Of a stretch of 5,542 nucleotides of DNA, positions 1 through 4,485 are shown in pieces. The notes below the pieces were generated by a model, which searched no databases, was not told the DNA's origin, and saw only the letters and a list, made by a program, of their open reading frames with translations. The stretch's first letter is position 1; every line of letters begins with the position of its first letter. The translations under genes and the position numbers were made by a program. The DNA comes from Clostridiales bacterium (GTDB taxonomy: Bacteria; Bacillota; Clostridia; Oscillospirales; Oscillospiraceae): positions 1 through 5,542 of the forward strand of contig JAAYWX010000115.1 of NCBI GenBank assembly GCA_012516225.1. The letters are read 5' to 3'.

Positions 1-1270
1 CCTTGATATAAATACCCTTACATCTCTTTCGGAAACCTTCCCTTATGCGCTGACGGAAGGGGCGAGAGCGCGCCTTGCTACGGTCAGCACGCGCGTGGGG
101 GGGGTTCCGAAGCTTATAGTCGAAGGAGAAACCGGCTTTCTTTTCTCCGCGGGGGATTATTTGACACTGGGAGAAAAGCTTGCTGAACTTGCAGAAAATC
201 CAAGCCTTAGAAAAAGGCTTGGATACGCGCTGTATGAAAAGGCAAAGCTTGAGTTTTCGGTTGATGCGACGACTCGGCGGCAGCTTGAGATTTACGGCGA
301 AGTTCTGCGCAGAGAGAGCATAAAGAAAAAGGGCGAGAAAAACGGAGTGATCATATGCGGGGCATATGGGATGGGCAATGCCGGAGATGATGCTATTTTA
401 GAAGCCATCGTCGGTGAAATAAGGATGATTGATCCTTTTATTCCGATAACTGCGCTGTCCCGAAAACCGAGGGAAACCCGACTGAAATACTGGGTGGATT
501 CAACGTATATGTTCAATGTTCCGGCGTTCCGCCGTGCGATGAAAAAAACGCGGCTTTATTTAAGCGGCGGAGGCAGCCTTATACAGAATGTAACAAGCCG
601 GAGAAGTTTATGGTACTACCTTTACACCATTTCGACGGCAAAAAAATTCGGGAATGCGGTTATGATGTACGGTTGCGGAATAGGCCCCATTGTGGACAGA
701 CGCGACGAAAAGAAAGTCCGCACGGTGCTGAACAGTTGTGTTGACGTTATAACTCTGCGTGAAGGTTCCAGCCTTACGGAGCTTGAAAAAATAGGAATTA
801 ATGCTCCAGTTATGCTGGTCAGTTCCGACCCTGCGCTATCTTTGCCGTGCGCTGCGTCGGGTACCATAGACTCGGAATTGAAAAAATATGGACTTTCCCC
901 GAATGGCAGCTATCTGTGCTTGGCTGTCCGCGATTGGACTGGCTTTGATAAAAAGGCGGAGGAAATTGCCGAAGCTGTGGATTATGTATGTATGAAATAC
1001 GAACTTGAGCCGGTTTTTATCCTTATAAACCACGAAGAAGACGGGGGTGCGGCGGACGAGGTGCAGCGGAATATGAATATGGAAGCCGCAGTTATAGACC
1101 AACCTATGGATTCATCTCTTACTATCGGAGTTTTGTCAAGAATGAAGGCTGTAGTTTCTATGCGCCTGCACGGGCTTATTTTTGCCGCTTCACAGGGGAT
1201 ACCCATTGTCGGTATTTCATACGACCCTAAAGTTTCGGCTTTTCTTGAAAGCATAGGGGAGGAACTTTGA
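1..1270 (+). CDS. csaB: GT4 glycosyltransferase–CsaB polysaccharide pyruvyl transferase fusion (5' partial; ends at an in-frame UGA)
   Basis: The frame is open from base 2, so the true start lies left of the window; the GTG at 95 is internal, because conserved glycosyltransferase sequence precedes it. Fragment residues 1-105 are the C-terminal part of a GT4 (GT-B fold) glycosyltransferase: an E-x7-E motif (E11 and E19 in ETFPYALTE) is followed by TRVGGVPKLI and GETGFLF. After a basic linker (about 105-114) comes a CsaB domain (PF04230-like): GAYGMGNAGDDAIL near 120-133, LSGGGSLIQN near 187-196, and SMRLHGLIFAASQGIP near 386-401 with the family's conserved Arg and His, then SYDPKV. CsaB enzymes transfer pyruvate from phosphoenolpyruvate to sugars of secondary cell wall polymers, the ligands for SLH-domain proteins; the fused GT4 domain would supply a sugar-transfer step at the cytoplasmic membrane face (inference). 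The frame stops at UGA 1268-1270, just short of the usual CsaB C-terminal helices, which continue in frame downstream. Domain calls are firm; whether this is one functional protein is uncertain. Confidence 0.88.
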   Translation, partial: LDINTLTSLSETFPYALTEGARARLATVSTRVGGVPKLIVEGETGFLFSAGDYLTLGEKLAELAENPSLRKRLGYALYEKAKLEFSVDATTRRQLEIYGEVLRRESIKKKGEKNGVIICGAYGMGNAGDDAILEAIVGEIRMIDPFIPITALSRKPRETRLKYWVDSTYMFNVPAFRRAMKKTRLYLSGGGSLIQNVTSRRSLWYYLYTISTAKKFGNAVMMYGCGIGPIVDRRDEKKVRTVLNSCVDVITLREGSSLTELEKIGINAPVMLVSSDPALSLPCAASGTIDSELKKYGLSPNGSYLCLAVRDWTGFDKKAEEIAEAVDYVCMKYELEPVFILINHEEDGGAADEVQRNMNMEAAVIDQPMDSSLTIGVLSRMKAVVSMRLHGLIFAASQGIPIVGISYDPKVSAFLESIGEEL

Positions 1271-1429
1271 CTTCCCTTAGAAGAACTATCCGCCGAAAGG
1301 CTTAGAAATATGATAGAAAGAGCCGTGCTCAAGTATGACAATAAGGAAGAGCGCAGACGCAGCGTTGAAAAGCTTGCCGCGGCGGAATCGCTCAACAGGG
1401 AATGGGCAAAAAAACTGCTTGAGAAATAG
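1268..1429 (+). other. In-frame UGA followed by the remaining 52-codon CsaB C-terminal tail
   Basis: Directly after the UGA, in the same frame, 52 sense codons run to UAG 1427-1429. The translation begins LPLEELSAERL and ends in charged helices finishing AKKLLEK. This resembles the normal end of CsaB proteins, where a short 'LPLEEL'-like element and helical segments follow the SYDPKV region. There is no frameshift and no ribosome binding site that would make it a separate gene. Explanations are a nonsense mutation, a base-call error (one change would give Cys, Arg, Gly, Ser, Leu or Trp), or programmed readthrough. The stop is in the leaky context UGA-C. Every other complete stop in the window is UAA or UAG, while Trp is encoded by UGG (for example in csaB itself), so a genome-wide UGA=Trp code is unlikely. 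Confidence 0.8.
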
Positions 1430-1452
1430 TTTTTGTTTGCCAGATGTTCAAC

Positions 1453-1468
1453 AAAACCAACAGGTTTT
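1453..1468 (+). repeat. Small inverted repeat between csaB and the purN-like gene
   Basis: AAAACC (1453-1458) and GGTTTT (1463-1468) form a 6 bp hairpin with an AACA loop. It may be extended past an internal loop by TGTT (1445-1448) pairing with AACA (1470-1473). No run of T follows, so it is not a good intrinsic terminator, and the ribosome binding site of the next gene starts 18 bases downstream. It might separate or process the two messages; no function can be assigned. Confidence 0.3.
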
Positions 1469-1486
1469 AAACAATTTGTGCGGATT

Positions 1487-1492
1487 AAGGAG
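1487..1492 (+). promoter_or_regulatory. Ribosome binding site fixing the purN-like start
   Basis: AAGGAG lies 6 bases before the ATG at 1499. It excludes the longer in-frame extension starting at TTG 1433, which has no ribosome binding site and adds residues absent from the PurN family. Confidence 0.8.
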
Positions 1493-1498
1493 CAGAAA

Positions 1499-2128
1499 AT
1501 GGTCAAAACAGCGGTTTTAGTGTCGGGCGGTGGTGTTAATCTGCAGTCGCTGATTGACTCCGATATGTTCGAGGAGCTTCGAGGGTGTGAACTTGCGGCG
1601 GTAATATCCTCAAACCCGGACGCGTACGCTCTGAAAAGGGGAGAGATGGCGGGTGTTCCGTGCTATGTTGTTGACAAGGAGCTTTTTCCGAGCCAGACGG
1701 TTTTCAGCTTCGCAATTCTTGACAAACTGCGTGATCTTGATATTGAGCTTGTTGTCCTTGCCGGGTTTGACTGCGAACTTTGTCAGCCTGTTTTCAAATA
1801 TTACAGCGGTAAAATCATAGAAACCTATCCTTCTCTTATGCCCTCTTTTACAGATGCAGGTCTTTCGGGAATTGACATACAAAAAGCTGTACTTGACGCA
1901 GGAGTAAAACTCACAGGCGCGACAGCGTACTTTGTCACGGAAAAGCCTCGCTCAGGGCCAATTATACTTCAAAAGGCGGTTGAAGTGAGAGATGACGATA
2001 CTCCGGCTTTGCTTCAGCGAAGGGTATTGGAAGAAGCGGAAAATGTTATTCTGCCGGAAGCCGTTTCTCTGTATTGCGAGGGCAGGCTTAAGATTGAAGG
2101 TCGGTATGTCCGAATAGCAGGAAACTAA
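1499..2128 (+). CDS. PurN-like formyltransferase-fold protein lacking the catalytic residues
   Basis: The protein has 209 residues, close to the usual PurN length (E. coli 212). PurN transfers the formyl group of 10-formyl-THF to glycinamide ribonucleotide (GAR) in purine synthesis. Retained family features are the N-terminal strand and phosphate loop (VLVSGGGVNLQSLI, residues 7-19), SSNPDAYAL (37-45), VVLAGF (85-90), YPSLMPSF (110-117), TGATAYFV (139-146) and GPIILQKAV (153-161). Aligned by eye to E. coli PurN, however, catalytic Asn106 is Glu108, His108 is Tyr110 and Asp144 is Arg151. The His of the clostridial 'GLKVH' segment is Gln128, and the folate-site GFMRIL is GFDCEL. All catalytic positions are therefore changed in an intact, well-initiated reading frame. 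It stands alone with no pur genes nearby, 69 bases after the csaB tail and possibly in its operon. It may be a binding or regulatory paralogue, or an enzyme with another substrate. The fold assignment is confident; GAR transformylase activity is doubtful. Confidence 0.88.
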   Translation: MVKTAVLVSGGGVNLQSLIDSDMFEELRGCELAAVISSNPDAYALKRGEMAGVPCYVVDKELFPSQTVFSFAILDKLRDLDIELVVLAGFDCELCQPVFKYYSGKIIETYPSLMPSFTDAGLSGIDIQKAVLDAGVKLTGATAYFVTEKPRSGPIILQKAVEVRDDDTPALLQRRVLEEAENVILPEAVSLYCEGRLKIEGRYVRIAGN

Positions 2129-2132
2129 AGCA

Positions 2133-2167
2133 AAAACCCGTTCCGAGAATTAATCGGAACGGGTTTT
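2133..2167. terminator. Bidirectional intrinsic terminator between convergent genes
   Basis: A perfect 14 bp inverted repeat pairs 2133-2146 (AAAACCCGTTCCGA) with 2154-2167 (TCGGAACGGGTTTT) around a 7-base loop. It starts 4 bases after the purN-like stop codon and ends 18 bases before the lipoprotein stop codon on the other strand. The A-run on one side and T-run on the other let it end transcripts from both directions. Confidence 0.93.
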
Positions 2168-2185
2168 AAAGTTAATTTAAAGGTT

Positions 2186-3166
2186 TTACTGCCTGTTTCG
2201 GGAGTTTTCAGCGGCATCGCTTTCGACCGGAGTTTTCGAGGACTTCTTTTTTCTGACTGCCTTAACTATAAAGAACCCGGCGGCGGCAAAGAGTGCCGCA
2301 ACCGCAATAACCGGCAGGGCTCCGACAAGGAACTTTAGCAGATCTTTGAAAAATTGTCCCACAGCACATAAGGAATGCACAAAAGCCTCTTTAAGCTGCC
2401 TGCCATAACTGACGGAGGAAGAGTTCCCCTTCGAGTACAGAGCAACCTCTCTGACGGAAACCGTAAGGGTTGAATAAGTGATTAGAGAGTCCCAATTTTT
2501 AATTTGGGAAGTCAGGCTTTCTATCTCATACCGGACATCGGAAAGTGCATTTTCGATAGCAAGTATATCCTCCATGCTCTCGGCTTTTGAAAGCAGGTCC
2601 AAAAGCCGCGCTTCTTTTGTGCGGCAGGCCGCCAGGCGGGATTCGGTATCCGTATACGGCATGGTGATGTTTTCGGCGTTAGTGCCGCTGCTGACGACGT
2701 TGCCGAGATTTTTAAGACTTTCTTTGACCTGATCGAATTTTTCAACGGGTATGCGTATTGTATAGTCCGCCGTACGGGAGGTGTTTCTGCCTTTGTAGAC
2801 AGCCTCGTAATTGCCGCCGGCAACACTGGAGTTTTGGAAGAAGCCGCCGAAGTTTTCAACCATTTTCTGAAGGTCGGAAAGAGTCTTGTCAAAATCAAGT
2901 GTTTCGATCTCGGCATACCCTGAGTATATGATTTTATCCGATGATGGAGCTTGAACTGCTATACCGACTGCTCCATTGGATTTTTCACGGTTTTCCGGCG
3001 AAAGCGCGGAATTTTCGGCATGTTCCCCAGGCGCGGCGGCGTAGTCGGATTCCAATTCGGATTTAAAATCAGCCTCACCGCTCGTTTTTGCGGTGCCGCA
3101 GGCAGTCAGGGCAAGAGAAAGCACAAGAACAAACAATAGCGGGAACAGATTCTTTGCTGTCTTCAT
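2186..3166 (-). CDS. DUF4349 domain-containing lipoprotein
   Basis: The protein has 326 residues. It starts with a lipoprotein signal peptide: positive MKTAKN, a hydrophobic core, and the lipobox LTAC with Cys23 as the predicted lipidation site, so it should be anchored on the outer face of the membrane. A low-complexity Glu/Ser/Ala-rich spacer follows (about 25-75). The DUF4349 domain runs from about 78 to 245. It includes KIIYSGYAEIET, a Phe/Gly-rich segment (ENFGGFF), YTIRIPVEKFD, and a predicted coiled coil near 172-227 that leads into the family's typical YSTLTVSVRE end. A hydrophobic segment (about 280-303) then a basic KAVRKKK stretch make a C-terminal membrane anchor, so the domain is tethered at both ends. 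The function of DUF4349 is unknown to me. An in-frame ATG at 3247 would add 27 residues in front of the signal peptide and has no suitable ribosome binding site, so I rejected it. The gene is the last of the leftward block. Confidence 0.9.
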   Translation of the reverse strand: MKTAKNLFPLLFVLVLSLALTACGTAKTSGEADFKSELESDYAAAPGEHAENSALSPENREKSNGAVGIAVQAPSSDKIIYSGYAEIETLDFDKTLSDLQKMVENFGGFFQNSSVAGGNYEAVYKGRNTSRTADYTIRIPVEKFDQVKESLKNLGNVVSSGTNAENITMPYTDTESRLAACRTKEARLLDLLSKAESMEDILAIENALSDVRYEIESLTSQIKNWDSLITYSTLTVSVREVALYSKGNSSSVSYGRQLKEAFVHSLCAVGQFFKDLLKFLVGALPVIAVAALFAAAGFFIVKAVRKKKSSKTPVESDAAENSRNRQ

Positions 3167-3172
3167 TTTTCG

Positions 3173-3179
3173 CACCTCC
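3173..3179 (-). promoter_or_regulatory. Ribosome binding site fixing the lipoprotein start
   Basis: On the minus strand GGAGGTG lies 6 bases before the ATG at 3166, which places the start exactly at the lipoprotein signal peptide. Confidence 0.85.
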
Positions 3180-3274
3180 GGTTGTGTATATGAGCAAAAC
3201 CGCGCATATGCGGATGCCCAGTCTGTTTTCATGCGGTTGATGGGCATTAGACGCAGCCGGAAAGAAAAAGTTCC

Positions 3275-3293
3275 GCAAAGATTTTTCCTTTGC
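3275..3293. terminator. Weak hairpin at the ruvX stop codon, possible terminator
   Basis: GCAAAG (3275-3280) and CTTTGC (3288-3293) make a 6 bp stem with a 7-base loop; the last base of the ruvX stop codon is in the stem. Leftward, a T-rich tract (CTTTTTCTTT, complement of 3261-3270) follows after a few bases, so it could partly end the ruvX message. Rightward, a run of T follows almost directly (3296-3302), the better terminator geometry, but no rightward gene precedes it. The stem is short and AT-rich, so confidence is low. Confidence 0.35.
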
Positions 3294-3706
3294 TATTTTT
3301 TTATAGTTCCGAGAAAGCTTTCAAGGATAAGCGATGCCGCAACGGCATCTATTTTTCCACGGTGGTTTTTAGTTTTTTTACCGTTTGCCCGGAGGACGCT
3401 GTGTGCCTCTACCGTTGTCAGCCGCTCGTCCCACAAGGTAACAGGTATACCGGAACAGGCTTCAAGTAAAGTTTTAAAACGCACGCTTTTTTCGGCTCTT
3501 GCACCGCATGTCCCGTCCATGTTTTTGGGGCATCCGAGCACAAAGCTCTCAACATTCCGAGCCTTTGCCTCTTTTGCTATTGCTTCCGCAGCACGTTCCA
3601 TGCTGCGCTCAACGAGAGTCCATGCTTCGCCGCAAAGCGAGGCCGTTTCGTCCGAGACGGCAAGCCCTATACGGGCATCACCGTAGTCTATGGCCATTAT
3701 TCGCAT
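3293..3706 (-). CDS. ruvX: RuvX/YqgF family putative Holliday junction resolvase / pre-16S rRNA nuclease
   Basis: The protein has 137 residues, the normal size for this single-domain RNase H-fold family. The family acts in the cytoplasm and has been linked to maturation of the 16S rRNA 5' end and proposed as a Holliday junction resolvase. The acidic active-site residues are visible: Asp7 in IDYGDARIGLAVSD (6-19), the Glu-containing DERLTT segment (93-98), and Asp120 in IDAVAASLIL (119-128). The substrate-side motif LGCPKNMDGT is at 57-66. The start is supported by GGGAGGT ending 4 bases before the ATG. It lies 61 bases after folT on the same strand. In many Firmicutes the gene sits beside alaS and small conserved genes; that context is absent here, so position gives no functional hint. 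It appears intact with all key residues. Confidence 0.94.
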   Translation of the reverse strand: MRIMAIDYGDARIGLAVSDETASLCGEAWTLVERSMERAAEAIAKEAKARNVESFVLGCPKNMDGTCGARAEKSVRFKTLLEACSGIPVTLWDERLTTVEAHSVLRANGKKTKNHRGKIDAVAASLILESFLGTIKK

Positions 3707-3767
3707 AAAAACCTCCCGTTTTTAAAGTATTGAAATAAAAGCAGACTCCGAATTTCCAGATTTATCT

Positions 3768-4271
3768 TTATTTCAGATTTTTCAGCTTTTCCGCGAGCTT
3801 TTGAAGCAGCGGCAAAATAATCAGATACAGCACAATCAATACGGCGCACTGAACCAGCCTTGCCGATACCAGGGCAAGATAGGGCATATGCTGAAGGAGG
3901 CTAAGCCAGTATGACTGGAGGAAAAGACTTAGCCCGACAGTGTTGACAAGGGTGCAAAGAACAGTGTTGGGGAAAAATTTTGCGTTTTTTCTATGAAGAA
4001 AAATACCGAAAGAAACGCCGGTCAATATGGCGGTAAGCGTTATTGGCGGGTATATTCCGTAAGGGGAGAGAAATGTGCCCAAAATATCCGCAATACCTCC
4101 TGCGGCTCCCGCCCAGACAGGACCATACATAATGCCGCAAAGGGCTATTGGAACAAAGGCAAAGCCGATACGCAGAATAGGAGTGCTTATTGAGCAGAAA
4201 CGTTCAAGAACAATGGTGAGCGCAACAAGGACACCCACGCGGCAAAGCGTGTTGAGATTTAATTTTTTCAT
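3768..4271 (-). CDS. folT: Folate-family ECF transporter S component (FolT)
   Basis: The protein is a 167-residue hydrophobic integral membrane protein with about six predicted membrane segments. It is the substrate-binding (S) subunit of an energy-coupling factor importer and works with the shared EcfA/EcfA'/EcfT module, which is not in this window. The N-terminal half carries family sequence: LERFCSIST (22-30), LRIGFAFVPIAL (33-44), YGPVWAGAAGGIADILGTF (49-67), and YPPITLTAILTG (74-85) where many relatives have a PGFTL-type segment. Two independent context signals support folate: a THF riboswitch directly upstream and folC just before it on the same strand. The start ATG at 4271 follows AGGAAG (4283-4278) after 6 bases. 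That ribosome binding site can be buried in a hairpin, so expression is probably repressed when reduced folate is plentiful. Related S components carry other vitamins, but the riboswitch makes folate the best call. Confidence 0.9.
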   Translation of the reverse strand: MKKLNLNTLCRVGVLVALTIVLERFCSISTPILRIGFAFVPIALCGIMYGPVWAGAAGGIADILGTFLSPYGIYPPITLTAILTGVSFGIFLHRKNAKFFPNTVLCTLVNTVGLSLFLQSYWLSLLQHMPYLALVSARLVQCAVLIVLYLIILPLLQKLAEKLKNLK

Positions 4272-4279
4272 TGCAATCT

Positions 4280-4323
4280 TCCTTTCGTGTTATGCCACAA
4301 AAGGAGCGGCGCTCCGGTGTGGC
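4280..4323 (-). promoter_or_regulatory. Expression platform of the folT riboswitch: alternative hairpins controlling the ribosome binding site
   Basis: Two mutually exclusive structures can be traced on the minus strand. In the sequester, UCCUUUUGUG (4305-4296) pairs with CACGAAAGGA (4289-4280), 10 bp with one G-U and a 6-base loop, burying most of the AGGA ribosome binding site. In the anti-sequester, GCCACA (4323-4318) pairs with UGUGGC (4299-4294) and encloses GGAGC (4315-4311) paired with GCUCC (4307-4303), leaving the site free. The anti-sequester shares bases with the 3' strand of aptamer helix P1, so ligand-stabilised P1 would favour the sequester. The model is inferred from base pairing only; no strong U-tract supports termination. 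Confidence 0.65.
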
Positions 4324-4421
4324 AGCGGATGCGGACAAGGCACCGCAGGGCAGTCATCCCTTTCGTCAGGCGGCAACTTCCCATCCGCCTGCACTTAACG
4401 CGCCAAGTCCTACTCTGACCA
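4320..4421 (-). ncRNA. Tetrahydrofolate (THF) riboswitch aptamer upstream of folT
   Basis: Read leftward from 4421, the sequence carries the conserved blocks of the THF (folE/folT-type) riboswitch in order: AGAGUAG (4416-4410), GCGUUAAGUG (4401-4392), AUGGGA loop (4384-4379), ACGAA (4366-4362), GCGGUG (4346-4341) and GCAUCCGCU (4332-4324). Helices can be drawn. P1 is UGG-u-CAG with CUGCCA (one bulged U). P2 is GGACUUGG (4410-4403) with CCUUGUCC (4340-4333), with two central U-U mismatches. P3 is a perfect 7 bp CAGGCGG/CCGCCUG (4391-4385 with 4373-4367). P4 is AGGG/CCCU. The class binds reduced folates and represses folate synthesis or uptake genes, which fits folT directly downstream. It begins 64 bases after the folC stop codon. 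Confidence 0.93.
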
Positions 4422-4485
4422 GTTCAAATATGCGATTATGTATGAAGCGCCTGAAATCACCTTCTTTAAATAGCAGCGGTAAAAG
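4422..4485 (-). other. folC–riboswitch spacer, no convincing promoter
   Basis: These 64 bases separate the folC stop from the aptamer. A CATAAT resembling a -10 box lies at 4440-4435, but no matching -35 element is found 16-18 bases upstream. folT may have its own weak promoter here or be transcribed from folC; the sequence does not decide. Confidence 0.3.

Noticed and set aside
95..97. GTG at 95 as the start of the csaB fusion protein
   Set aside because: Conserved GT4 sequence, including the E-x7-E motif at bases 32-58, lies upstream in the same open frame, so the gene begins outside the window.
1268..1270. Genome-wide UGA reassignment (UGA = Trp or Gly)
   Set aside because: Trp is encoded by UGG in several genes here, and no other gene in the window contains an in-frame UGA.
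1271..1310. Selenocysteine insertion element after the UGA
   Set aside because: Only a 3 bp GCC-GAAA-GGC hairpin is seen. There is no clear bacterial SECIS stem with the expected loop, and the position is not a catalytic Cys site in CsaB.
1433..1498. TTG at 1433 as an extended start for the purN-like gene
   Set aside because: The extra residues do not match the family, and AAGGAG sits 6 bases before the ATG at 1499.
982..1506. Long minus-strand open frame opposite csaB
   Set aside because: Its low-complexity Ser/Leu-rich translation shows no family resemblance and lies antisense to clearly conserved csaB sequence.
3167..3247. ATG at 3247 as the lipoprotein start
   Set aside because: It would put 27 residues ahead of a complete lipoprotein signal peptide, while GGAGGTG is correctly spaced for the ATG at 3166.
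3180..3292. Promoter or structured leader ahead of the lipoprotein gene
   Set aside because: A palindrome CGCATATGCG (3203-3212) and a spaced inverted repeat ATGCCCA/TGGGCAT (3214-3220, 3241-3247) exist, but no paired -35/-10 elements or known RNA motif could be supported.
3093..3686. 197-codon plus-strand open frame opposite ruvX and the lipoprotein start
   Set aside because: It is antisense to ruvX, whose motifs are unmistakable; its translation has no recognisable domain and no good ribosome binding site.
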